Origin: Baylisascaris procyonis
Lineage: Eukaryota > Nematoda > Chromadorea > Rhabditida > Ascarididae
Direction: 5' to 3'
Assembly (NCBI GenBank): GCA_037389465.1
Contig: JAZARR010000250.1
Span: 248,001-312,000, forward strand
DNA: 64,000 nt
Position 1 is the first letter of the stretch. Each line of letters begins with the position of its first letter. Position numbers and translations under genes: made by a program. Positions 12,792-25,000 of the stretch are shown one piece after another. Below the pieces are notes generated by a model that saw only the letters and a list, made by a program, of their open reading frames with translations, was not told where the DNA came from and searched no databases.

Positions 12792-14170
12792 TTAGTATAG
12801 ATTTTTGTATGCAATAGTGTTGATGTCCAGATCCTTAATGAAACTCTTTCGAGGATCAACATCAGGTAGAATTTGATTTCGTGACGATTCTGAGTCATTG
12901 TCTCTTCGGGTTCTTTTGAAATATTTGTATTTGGAATCCGTAATTTTTCTTATTACTGTCACAGTTTATGATACGTTGATCTTTTATTTTTGAGCAGTTG
13001 CGATAGAGTGCACCTCTTTGCTTTTGGAAGCAGTTCGTATAGACTGAGTCGATTTTATATATTTCATATCGAATGTGGGTGTTGTTTACCGGTGTTTGCT
13101 ATGAATGACGAACAGTGGTCGTTTGTGAGGTCAGATGTGGGCGGTTTGAAATATAATATGAAATATTTTTTAGAGGCTACCTTTTCCTATTCGATCAACC
13201 TTTATGAACTTATAAATATTCAGAAGAGTAAGAGAAAAGCGTCGAAACAGATGTCCTTCGAATTTCTTAGCTTTTCAGTACAGAATATTCGCCTTTAAAT
13301 GTGCGTAGAGCAGGTCGTCATTAGAATTGTATAGTTTCAAGAAGTTTTCGAGTATAGAAATGACGCATTTAAAAGTCGGAAATTGAAGGCAATAAACATT
13401 GAAATTATCACACCTTTGGTCTCTCTTCGATTGTTAGGAAGGAAGCTTCACTATGCACGAAAGCACGTCAACACCTCAGATCGCTTACATCGATTAGAAG
13501 TTGTTGCGTAGTGCCTCTTTTGGCTTACTCATATCAATATGTCACTTAAATATAGAAAGTCATTAACTATTAATACAGAAATGAGCTAATAATCCCTCCC
13601 CTCCCGCCTCACTATCAAATGCCCACCCTTCCAAATACAGACCCCCTATTCGAAGGTAGGAATTGAAATACCTAACATTTTATCTAACCTACTTGCAATC
13701 ATAACCTACTGATTCATTAAACGACCATATGAACGTCAATTAAGATAATCGGATAGACGCATAGGCATTACTGCATTACTCTGTTCCATTCATTAGATAA
13801 TCCTATGTTATTTACCGCATTGCTGTAGTTATTAATTTTGAGCATTTATAAAGGTAATACTTATGAAGAGGCTTATGATATCGGCTCACTTATCATGCTT
13901 TTTTATTGTTTTAAAAAAATATTCAGTTCTATATTTAGAGATGAATAAGAAACACACCCTCACCTCAGTAATATACTGTCTGTCTGTTATGAGTTTAACG
14001 GCATCCAAATAAAGAATGTCTTTTATCTGCTGGGTGAATGGATCACTGCCGGATATATTTGTTTGAGGGAGCATCTGTTCAAGCAATGCCTCAAGGGAAG
14101 GGGAAGCACTGAAATGGGACCTTCCACTCCCTAGCTGAAGTGACTTAGCGCCTTGGTTGTGCATATCCAT
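12792..14170 (-). CDS. tentative three-exon gene, unknown protein of about 156 residues
   Basis: I do not recognise this protein. The best-supported part is the first exon, 14170 down to 13964. It encodes 69 residues beginning MDMHNQGAKSLQLGSGRSHF and ending ITDRQYITE, followed by a good donor (GAG|GTGAGG). Two further pieces chain in phase: 13424-13282, which includes ILENFLKLYNSNDDLLYAHL, and 12912-12792, ending FIKDLDINTIAYKNLY and a TAA stop. The total is 471 bases and in frame. The acceptors of exons 2 and 3 (TCGAAG and TTCAAAAG) are weak for a nematode. The last exon could instead begin at 12955 after GTGACAG, which would need a different partner. No signal peptide, membrane segment or known motif is visible. 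The gene would lie tail-to-tail with the helical-repeat gene. Confidence 0.3.
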
Positions 14171-17100
14171 TAAATATTTTGTTACATTAAGTGTGGTGGG
14201 TTCAGTGTGAATGGTGGGAGGTTTGTCGTGTCAGTACGAAAAAACGATGGAACGAAATTCCAGCCAGACGAAAAGGAAGATTTCGCTGAATCTCTGTCTC
14301 CTTCCCTTGTTGTGATTCCTTCGTGATCTGCGTAAGCTCGTTGAGCCGTATCTTAGTTAGAACTTGCGTGTTAGGCCGTCTGCACCCCGTGCTGTAAGCC
14401 CCCTCCCCTTCACTTTCACGTACTCCTCAAATTTGTCGCGAACTCTTGCCGGCGTCGGTAGTTTTGTCACGAGAGTTCGTGACAGAGTTGTTCAGTAATA
14501 GCTTGGCAAGTATTGGTTCTATGTAGTTTTTCATCCCCTTCTAACCCTTACGCTGTTTCAACAATAATTTCGAAAGTGTGTAAGCTTATTTCACAAGTGT
14601 TTTTTTACATCGGTGTTTGCTTCAAAAGAAGTTCATTGTCTTAATTCGAGTGTTTTTTCGTGGAATCTGATGGTACTTCCTCACCTCATCTATACCTCCC
14701 GAAGTTTTATCACAACATTTGACTGGTCGCTTTTTTTACGTATCGGAAGGGTTACCCATCCCACCCTATAGTTAAGAAGGGTCGCTTTTAGCTTTTTGGG
14801 GATTACTAATAGGTTCAGAATCCTCAATGAAACCGTCAAGGATCCTCGACAATGCGGACAGTGGCATGTCCTTCTTCATGGATCACAGTGGCATGTTCCT
14901 TTACCTCCTATCGTGACGTCGAACATCTCAGATCCTTCATGCATACATCTTGCACACATGTATATTGTAGATTTATTGGCAAATAAGGAAAAAGAAAACA
15001 AGCTCCTCATGTTTCAATGCGGTTGTTGAGATTGTGTATTTGTAGAAGAAATTCCACTCGCGGCAAATTGCATATATACTGGCGTGATTAAAGGAAATCC
15101 GAGAGAACCCATCCGGAATTGTTTATGGTTTCGGACAGGTTTTCGTTTCGGTAGGGAATTTCCGTTTCAGCTCGACCGAACCAAGCCCAAACAATTCGGA
15201 TGGCTTCGAGCCTGATTTCGTATATGAGTCCGGTATCATCATACTGAACTTGCGTTCACACCTCTGCAACAATACATTCGTTGACTGTATGGTAAATTTT
15301 TAAGTGTTGGATAGCATTCTTTCAAACGCTAAATTACCAAAGTAGTAAAATTTTTGATGAAACTAATTTGAGCTTTAAATGCTAAATGATAGGTAATCGG
15401 AGGTAAAATCCAAGGCGAAATCAAGCAGATATTTCAAATGTAAGAAGAGAATTGGAGACACTAACTGCTAGATGAATAACGACGTCTTCTACCTTTTTAT
15501 TTAATCGTGAAGAGGGACTATCCCGGTTTTTTGGTTGTAATCCCAAAACTTTGTTCTATGACGACAATAGCCAGAAAAATCTTAAAGGTGGCGGAGGAGA
15601 GGGAGGGGAAGAATTGAAACTTTTAAGATAGCTTTGAAACATCGCAGATTCGCGCTTTGAGGTTGCAAATTTCAAAGTTAATTCAAGATGTATCTGAACA
15701 CCTCCCCTACTGTGTCCACCGGCTCTCTTAAATTCCTGTATTCAGTAATGTCCAAACATTTTGAAGTCTATTTTAAAAATCATCCGTTGCTAATAACATA
15801 CCTCACTATGGCAGTGATGACTAATGAAGACATAAGGACGAAACGCCTCGTAGTTACTTGAATGTCCTTTCACAATAAAATCACCAGTGGAGTTTGTCGT
15901 TGTCGTAGCTATTAGTCCATTCGGTGATGCTTAAATTTTTATTATTAGTTTCATAGTTTATGTGGCAATTTTAGAAATTTCTTTCTAATTTCTCCAACTT
16001 TACGAAACGTAACAAAGAATTTATGCTAACTAAACAATAGAAAAAAATTGCTCGTATGATTGTAGAGATGATTTATAGTGTCAAAAATTTGACTCTTTTT
16101 TGCCAATTTATGCGAGAACAAATCCACTCTCCAAAAAGTAATAAATTATGTATTAGAAAGATACATAATCTACGAAAATTCAACCACATATGGACGTCTT
16201 TCTACACCTGTATATGTGGGCTAAGGTAAAGAAGCTGGCAGATGACTAGGTCTTAAATATAGCTCCGAATAAAGGAAATAGGTGAGCGGATATTTAAGTG
16301 CTCTACTGCACGGAACAGCAAAAAGTCTTACACAGCACTAACATTACCCCTATGAGCAATGCAAAACTAATGCTGCAAAAAAGGCTCAGGTAAAGAGTTG
16401 GTGATTACCTGTGGCGTTATTCAACTTCACTAACTCCTAACGATGCCCATATCAGCAAAAACTCGTTTAGTGCATGTTTTATTGTGTTTATAATGCGACG
16501 TTATGATTGCGCAATGTTTATATATTTTTTTAACATCTGTAAAGATCAATGGTCTCTTGGTAACTTTATCTATCAAATTGTAGTTTAATTCACTTTAAAT
16601 TCGTTCAACTCAAGTCCCGCTTTTTCTTGCATAAAACCAATTAAACCGAAAATTGATACAATATTGAAACACTTATATTCCGAGAGAATCAATTTTTATA
16701 CATTTGGAGCAGATAACATAATATTTCTAACGGCTAAAATAAAAACTACTTTTTGTTATCAAAGAACGAAGAATGCCACTAAAATACTCTAAGGTAGTAG
16801 GTAGACACGAGAACTAGTTCATTTGGCAACTTATTTCTTTGGTTGCAGATTGCGGATGCATCTCTGAATTGATCATCTTAAAGAAAAAAAATTTTAAATA
16901 TAAAGCATTTTTTTGTTCACTGCCTTCTATCTAAGCTAGATGAGTCTTCGCTCTCTAACGGTTTGTACTGACTTCAGCAAAGTTCTAACAGGCAAAAAAA
17001 AGATTTCATAGTGGTAGATAATTCAAATGGATGATCTGCATTTGGTGGAAGTTCGGCATAGATAAAAGGTAACGAACGAACACCTTTAAAAGTAACTTCC

Positions 17101-17332
17101 TTTCGTGGTGCAAATATTCTTTTCTTTATAAAAAATAATGAAAATCGGCATTAAAAACATAAATTTCAATGGAAATATTTGACCGATATTATATTAATGT
17201 TATTCGATGTGCAGCGATTGAAAAGATTTAATGAATATCCTTATCTGATAAGGCAAACGAGGAGGAGAATAAAACGATTTATGAATGTTCTGTAATGAAA
17301 GTTTCTATTAAAAGTAGCAGATAAGCATGTAC
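14171..17332. other. no supported gene; expected to hold the missing exons of the transthyretin-like gene
   Basis: AT-rich DNA. The minus strand should contain the downstream exons of the transthyretin-like gene that starts at 17513. I tested several pyrimidine-AG sites on the minus strand (near 16715, 16380 and 15640), and each ran into a stop codon within a few codons. A short imperfect direct repeat with AGTGGCATGT at its core lies at about 14858-14905. Confidence 0.4.
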
Positions 17333-17513
17333 CACTGCGATCAGTGTAAAGCTCTACTTTGGCATTCGATACCGGTCTCCCATCACAGACCAATCTGCCA
17401 CTTGCGCCAGTACTCTGCGTTGATCTTGCGGTTATAGTCGCAATTATCGTACAACACAATAAAGACACTCGTCCGGCCCACATCGATCCAATCGTTCGAC
17501 TACTGCATTGCAT
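17333..17513 (-). CDS. transthyretin-like (TTL/TTR) secreted protein, first exon only
   Basis: The exon encodes 60 residues plus one base (phase 1) and ends at the donor AGTG|GTACAT. It has an N-terminal hydrophobic stretch, read best as a signal peptide from the second methionine (MWAGRVSLLCCTIIATITA). Next comes GASGRLVCDGRPVSNAKVEL and YTDRS. This matches the start of the nematode transthyretin-like family, whose mature proteins open with a G-x-L-x-C-x-x-x-P-x-x-x-x-V-x-L-Y/W strand. Family members are small secreted beta-sandwich proteins; one, TTR-52 of C. elegans, bridges dying cells to phagocytes. The rest of the domain (the conserved GxFxVxG stretch and the C-terminal cysteines) is not visible at lower coordinates. 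The gene either has long introns with weak sites or is a broken copy. Confidence 0.65.
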
Positions 17514-20500
17514 TCATAATTTGAAGAACCTTTCTACGAGGCAGATATTATAAAAGTTATAGGTGAACATTCACTCTTCAAAAATGTTATTTCCAAGCGA
17601 ACATCATTAAAACGGGTGAAAACTAGTCATATATAAAATATGATTGATAGAATTCGGCTAGAGGAGAATATTTCAGTGATGAAACCATTGTGATATGCTC
17701 ATGGCAAATGAATAAATTACATGCAAAACACATCGATGAGGTGTTACATATCAGAATTCATGCGTAAATATATATGATACTCATTGGAGATTAGGTTTTG
17801 TTTTCTATGCTTCGTTCGAATGGGACTCAAATTTACAAGATGAAATGGGACTCAAGTTAACAAGGTCAAAGATCTCTTCATAGAAACTAAATAATCGTAA
17901 AACTTATTCACCGCTATCTCATAGATTATGACACCACATGAACAAGAGGATGGAACTCGTCATGGCACCACACTGATGCATCACTGGTCTATCGAATAAA
18001 TAAACGCATATTGGTACGGCGACAACCACAGCAATTGGGATGTAACGTCGCTCGACGCATCTATAAATATGCAGCAGAATAGCGAGCAACTTCGTGCTGC
18101 GAGAAAAAACCCGATGAATCACTTTTGATCGAAGGTCGACGTATACAACAACACATTGGCAGGCGTTGCGCAATCAGACGTTACGTGCCATTGAATCAAA
18201 CGCCAATCGGTTATTGACAGCCGTCATTGTTTAGCTTTATCCAATAAAGGGTATATACGCTATTATTAGCTAATATAAAGAAGCATTGCAGAATGTTTGC
18301 CTTCTAACTATCTATGTCTATGTAAATAAACATCCGGCATATGCAGCAATGACGTTATAGGGTGCCTTGTTTAATATGCCTCATAAGTGTAGTAATGTGT
18401 GGGTGATTGATGTAACCTTTGCACAAGCGCAGTTAACGTTGTCATAGAATTAGCTATCTTTTATGTGTGAGTGATGATAGAAGGAGGTTGAACTCGTCGT
18501 GCAAGTTAAATTTAACGGCTATAAAGTTCAATTCAGAGATAAAATCCTCGAGAGGTAATATCGAAACGAGAACCGCAAAACTGTAGGTTTCTTTCTTTTA
18601 CTGTAGGCTTCTCTGTAAGTTTCCTTCTTTAGCAATCTCATGAACACTCCATATCCTGGTGGTCAACTGATTTTTGTCGATTCAAAGCGGTAGTGAAAGA
18701 AATTCGTTACAATGTGGTCACTCATCCCATAGAATTCTTAGAACATTCAACAAGTAAATGAAAGAAATTCTTCGGGTAAGTAGTTCGATGCTTCCATTTA
18801 GTGTTATAAATTTAAAGAGGTGCAATTATTTTCGAGAAGTTTATGAAAGGAACTCAAAATTCAACGTTGATATTAGAGATCATCTTAATGGTGCGAAATT
18901 TGAGTTTCAATGGTTGTGTAGTTATGAGTAGTTTTCATTGACGAAACGATATCGTAAATGTGGGAAAATTTTGCATATGAAACGATTTCCTTTAAACTTC
19001 GTTTAGAATCTGTGACATTTGGTAGCAAACGTTATCAGTTTCTTTATGGTGCTTCCTAGTAGATTTTCATTTGTCTTTCTTCTTTCTTTTTTATCTTCCT
19101 ATTGTGTGCATTTCTGATCAAGAAGTCTTCAAATCAATGTCTGTATGCTTACACTTCTCCCATTGCCCCTGCCCAGTTCCCTCTCTCTCCTTACCTCCTA
19201 CCCACCTCCTCCCCTCCCTCCCTTAGCGAACACTGGGGAGGAGGTTGCTGGGGGTAAGGGATAGCAGAAGTTGCCTGCCTAATTCCACTTTCTTAGAGCC
19301 TATCACTTTCTAAACTTTCCCTACGAGTTCTTTTATGAACAAAACATCATTGATTATTTGCCTCTGGTTTTTTTCTTCTGAATTGAAAACCTTTCTAATC
19401 GCTTACCCTCGGGATATAGCATTGGGAATTGGTCGGAAGTATTGACTGCCCCAATATATGCCCCAATGCAATTGATACAATTTATTAATGCTGCTCATCA
19501 ATGCAGTATTTCATTTGCTGAAGTCATCAGTTTTCATATATCAGGTCACAGAGTGGAAGTGCTAAAACAGCAAGGAATATTTTTACTGCAGATATTTTTC
19601 TAATTTAATCAAAAATGGGCTATTAGCTTATTGAATTTTTTAAAAGTTCTTAACATCTTGAATTCAGCTTTATTCCATAATGGCTCTCTCATTCTGCAAA
19701 GAAATGCTGTGAAATAAAAAATTCGTCATTGTAGCACTCTCGCCATGTTTCCTGATCGCTTTACAATAATTGACGTGTCATGCATTGTAGTGCGCGTCAT
19801 CGTAATGAAAGCGGAGAATATGTTCTTTAGCAATATGAATTATGTTTGGGGTACCTATCTTAGGTTTCTTACTATTGATGAGGGCGGGGGGTGGGAGGGG
19901 ATGGGAAATGAGTGGAGAGAGAGGGATGTTTGCCATTTTTCAAGTCTTCTTCTACCTCAACTTTTTTGGCAAAGTTCCAAATTTCGTGCAGGCTGTACAT
20001 GTTAATGCGGTACAAGCTATGTATTCGACGGGGGGTATACTTTGGTGGTGACCGCTTTTCGAGGAAAATTTTAAAGAAGAAAATATGGTGTTGACGTCAT
20101 TTTTGGAAACTTAATAATAAGCTGTAGTAAGCTTATGTTGGCGGATCATTTATTAAACCATTCGTTCATTGTTTTTGCATATTTATTTAAATATTTCAAA
20201 GTTTTTAAAAGATATAATTATTCCGAAATCATCACAGTTACGCTCTTTCTTTACATTTTTTTGCTCTATCTTACATATATGAATGTTTACTTATCTAATT
20301 TTCAACTTGTTAACTCGAAATAGATTGTTTATTTGTTCAACTTTTATGGATTTTGCTGTAACATGACGATCTGTTACAGTTGAGTGGTGCATAGCTTTTT
20401 AATAAAATGTTACAAGCATGTTATGCATCTCTGTTTATTTAACGCTGAACATGTTTCGTGGCATACCCTTATGAGGTCGATTCAAAGAGGGGCAATTGTT

Positions 20501-22065
20501 CTGCTTTGGGTGATTTGTGAGTGGTTTCGATTAAACCCGCTTGTGGAATCGGGTTTAAACCGAGCCATCTATAGATCGCAGTCTATTATTTGTCCAATGC
20601 CTGCTTTCATTACATTTTTATGTTTATTTTTTGCCGCTACTCATTCAGTGACAAGCAACCTCTGTTGCTAAAATGCGCCAAAATTTTTATGGTTGCAGTA
20701 AAACCGACTTACTGTGGACGTAAGTTAAACCTCGTTGCCGTTCCGGTTACGTTCTGCTCATCTATAAATATGATCGCGTTTCCTTTCGTAGTCATTACCG
20801 CGGATGGAGTTTGAATTACATTCAGTTTTTTAAGTTATTTACAGGACTTATGTTCCGATTTCTCAACGTATTTGCAACCGGTTCTCGCTTCCGATTCCCC
20901 CACTTCCAGTTTTTTTTTTTTTTTTTAATTTGCAGAAAGTTCTCTGAGGGCAGTTGCTATTAAATCTCGGAGTCTTTCTTAGTGATATTCAGTTTCTTCA
21001 CTAGTGGCCCACTAATCTTTGTGCTGTGAAGGATGTATATGATTCTCTTCTTTGCTGTTTGTTTGAAAGTTGCCATTATTTATGGATATCTGCGATATAT
21101 CCCTCTCCTGCATCAGTGCACATCTTTTTCTGTTTCCACTTCATCATATTCTCACTACAGTTTTTCTTTGTTTCACGCAGTCGAGCGATGTTGTTCATGT
21201 ATCGAATGCTTCCTGAAGGTTTCCTACTTCCCGAAGTTTGCGACCTTCAAGAAATTAACTTCCGCTTTACGATCGGTGTCACCAATTACCGGAACCGGAA
21301 TTTATTTGAAAATCCAAGTGCTAGGAAAATTAATTGGCAGCGTTTTACGGATGTCTTCTGTATTGTGAAAACATATCGCAGATATTTTTTCCATACCTAT
21401 TCCAAATTCTTCAATCTCAAATCCCTTGCATTGACTCGAATGAAATTGACAAATTATAAGGGAATTAGCTGATTTAAAGTCATTTTTGCTCTGAAATATG
21501 AAACATCTATTATAGTGGTAAGCTAAGGTTATTATTTAATTTCTCAATAAATATTTTTGCTTGTACATTTCTTTTTGAGATTTCCCAAAAATTTTCTACG
21601 TATTCGCTAGAGGTGGAGGTGATGTGTCTCTTTCAATTTTAAATTTAGGAAGAGGGGGTGGTATTTTTCTTATTTTATGTTGTTGGATTTCAAGCCGCAT
21701 AAATCGCGCATTTTTTGCATTCTGCAAATGATGCAAAAAAAAGAATCCAGCATATACAATTTCTTTAATCAGGCACTTGGCGGTTATTGGAAACGCAAAG
21801 TTTCCATTATAATTGTTGCAGTGTCGATGCGTTAACTAATTCGTTTCTTCACTTGAATTTTATTTGGTCGATGCGGTTGGTTGTATATACTGTTTATGCC
21901 TAGAATATGCCCTGCATCGTTCTAAATCAAACTCTGAAAGATCCTAATCGATGTTTCTAAAAGTATATTGCTATATCTCAATTGTTGTTTCAGTGATGTG
22001 AGTAGCATTAAAAGTAGGAATATATCATTGGTATGTTTCTGTTATTTTATAAAACCAACCGAGAG
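17514..22065. other. no supported gene
   Basis: No exon chain is visible. Open frames near 17919-18173 (minus), 20384-20671 and 21026-21472 (plus) lack flanking splice sites, look like chance frames in T-rich sequence, and match nothing I know. The region holds pyrimidine- and G-rich low-complexity patches at 19160-19260 and 19883-19910, and a small hairpin at 20531-20558. Confidence 0.45.
20531..20558. repeat. short inverted repeat (hairpin)
   Basis: The arms TTAAACCCG (20531-20539) and CGGGTTTAA (20550-20558) are perfectly complementary around a 10-base loop. GTTTAA-type motifs recur at 12268, 37147, 58246 and 61332-61720, so this may be a scrap of a dispersed repeat rather than a functional structure. 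Confidence 0.5.
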
Positions 22066-22079
22066 TTGCCTATTTTCAG
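22066..22079 (+). promoter_or_regulatory. likely trans-splice acceptor of the first OS-9 gene
   Basis: The sequence TTGCCTATTTTCAG ends six bases before the start codon at 22086. It is a strong nematode acceptor with no upstream exon that fits. A spliced leader is the natural partner, and the paralogue at 38515 has the same arrangement. The site fixes the 5' end of the coding region. Confidence 0.55.
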
Positions 22080-22085
22080 AAGCTA

Positions 22086-25000
22086 ATGAGTGGAGATATA
22101 TTGTGGAATCAGGTTGCGAGGTGTATTTTGACGGTGAGCTTGATACGATTATGTCTTGCGGCATTGGATGTGAATGAACTGACCGATGTCAGCTATGATA
22201 TGACAATCAACGATATCCCACTTGGATTCGAACATCTCTCACTTACACCTCCACTTCCAACTAGCGATGAGGATGTCACCGATCTTTTGTCTGCTATAAA
22301 GGTGATTGTTGTTTCTATTTCGTATTCTGCTCATTGTGCGAGCAGTCACCTTTATTGATATTACCAAATGTCTGGTCCCAAGCATAGTTTCAGGCTGAAA
22401 AGTTTTCTACGTCAGCTCCTCCTCCCCTCCCCCCCCTCCCCACCATCACCACCACCTGCCGTCTCCAGTCTTTTGAACTTCCAGTTGAGAGCGATTTTGG
22501 TTGTTTATTTTTCAAGCTAGTCAAGCTTAGTTTGTAGAAAATATCCACGCTTTGGGTATTTACGTAAGAAACATTTCGGTCGCGAAAAATAGGGGTTCTT
22601 TTTATGGAGGTCTCCTTTCAGAAACAAACGTCTTCTCGGGCACCAACCACGAAAAATAAGAGCACTGGGTTCTTCTGTTGAAGTGAATACGTCGGATCCT
22701 TTCCATCTGTTCTGTTATTATTGCTCTGTTTTATGCCCTCTTTTGCATTACACTGGAAGACACTTTGTGATATCCACCTCATTGTACGTGTGTTATGTAT
22801 GCATTTTTTCACATCATCTTTTCTGGTAATTCCTAGTAATTTTAAATGCTTGGAACTTGATATATAAATCTTTTTACGTTCGCTGATTGCTCTCCCCTAT
22901 CTCCTTACATTTAATTCAGTTTGGTTAGTCACAGCTTTTTATTTTGAACTTACCTTTTGATAGGTTCTGAAAGTTTTTTTATTACTATGTTCTGTCGCTG
23001 CAACATCTGCGCGTGAAGTTTTGTGTCCTTGTTAGTGCGAATAGCACTACAATGATGTATGTAAATGTGTTGAAGTATGATTCCACATTGTTTGTGACTG
23101 TTGAATTAAACAGCGAAGGAGATGGGCGCTTCTACTATTCTTGATTCTAGTCGATTTAAAAGTGGTACTGCATTTTGATCAGTTCAATATTCGCTTCTGG
23201 ATTATAATTTCTCACCAGATCCAAAGTAGGAGAGTTCCTATAGCGTTTTTCCATTACTTGGTTACCTTTCCATGATCGCAAACGCGGGAGGAGGGGGTGA
23301 TGAAGAAGAAGAATTGTTGATGATCCACTTCAACTATGTCAAAATTGAAGCCATCTCTGCACGCAGCTTTGTTGAATCGGAAAGGTTTCTTTTTGGGAAT
23401 ATTTTACAGAAGGCAAACGCTGAATACAAATCCTCTTTGGTGATGAGAAGCGAATATGGACAGAAATTCGTATGCAATATTCCATCGATACCAGAGTTGG
23501 AACGAGAAAAAACGACGGAGAGTGTCGAAGCATTGGCGATTGGTGTTGTGGCCGATGTTGTGGCTGCTGCGTTCTATGTGCGCTCTTGCATTAAGAAGGT
23601 TAACTTTATTCATTTCTTACTGACATGCCACGGGTGAAGGGGTGACATGGTCACAGTCAAGTTTCCCCATCTTCTGCAGTTTTCATGGAGTAGATTTCAA
23701 GTTTTAAATTTTATGTGAAAACTTTTCGTGTTTGTTTTATCTGTGCAGTTATAATTCTTTATTGTTTTCTTTTAATATTTCATGGTTTTTCCTGTGAAAA
23801 CCTATTCGTTACTAGTAAGCATCGGGTACACTATCTTCATTCCAATAGTGAAATATCATCTCAACAGTCTACCTTTCCCTTTTCCTTCTTCATCTACTTT
23901 TAATTATCCACACCAATAATCACCGTTTTTATTAAAATTTAACAACGAAGAGTTAGTATGGATATGCGATATTCGAAAATAACTTCATCGCGCAAATGAA
24001 TTATCCTGCTCACATACGGCTGCAGTAAGTCCTGATAGTAGTATCACAGCCATCATAATTTTAGTTTTGCTTGTGTTTCAGTGGGAAGGCAGATTTTACT
24101 TTATCATATATGGCATCCTTCCTTTTTTGATGTTTAAGAAGAGTTATGTTTTACTATTTTTTAATTGATGAAGTGAACCGTGTTGTAATGACGAATCTTG
24201 AATGTGGCCAAAGAATATGATATTTTATATCATTTTTTCTTTGATAATGAAGCCGTTGAATGATATCATTATTTTATGCGTATTGTGGGTTAGGGGATGG
24301 GGGAAGGGGGTATGAAAAACAAAACTCCATTAAATCCTTTAGCATCAAATATTTTGCATTACTATTCATCGTTGAATGTGTGGCATATCATTTCAGAACA
24401 CAGGTTGGTGGACGTATGAATTGTGCTATGGCAAACACATCGCGCAGTTGCATTTTGAAGGTAAGTGTCTTACTCTTATTGGCTATTCGGACACCATTTT
24501 CATGTTTTCTCATCATTTTCCTCTGCAATAAAAATGTCTAATCGCTGAGTTCCTTTTCAAGTCGCATATGAAAAGGCCATCTTTAAATTATTTGTGAATG
24601 AAATTCGAGATTTGAAATTTTATTTAACTACAATAGAGCTGGAGAAGATCAAAGTGGCCGCATTCAGCGCTCTTTTATAAGTAAACATATATCGTAAAAG
24701 GGTATAAGTAAAGGAAGTCGTAAATCAACAGTTTCCGTAGCGCTTATCTTATACGGACCTTGCCAACTTGAATGTACGGTCTAGGAACAATGTTAAAAAA
24801 TATATTTCAGCGAACACTTACGATCTAATATCCATTGTACCTTCATTAAATTGCCCATTTGATAGTTGTTAGCAATACCTGAGGAAGTACGGAACTTCAG
24901 TCCTCAAACCTGCAGGTAGAACCATTGGCGGCTTAGGGCGAATTTTCAGATTTATTTCTCGAGTCTCTTGTTTTTATTTTACAATTCTCTTAATTATCAG

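Noticed and set aside
21026..21472. Long plus-strand open frame of 148 codons
   Set aside because: T-rich, phenylalanine/serine-rich translation without domain, splice context or signal of selection; length alone is not convincing in low-complexity DNA.
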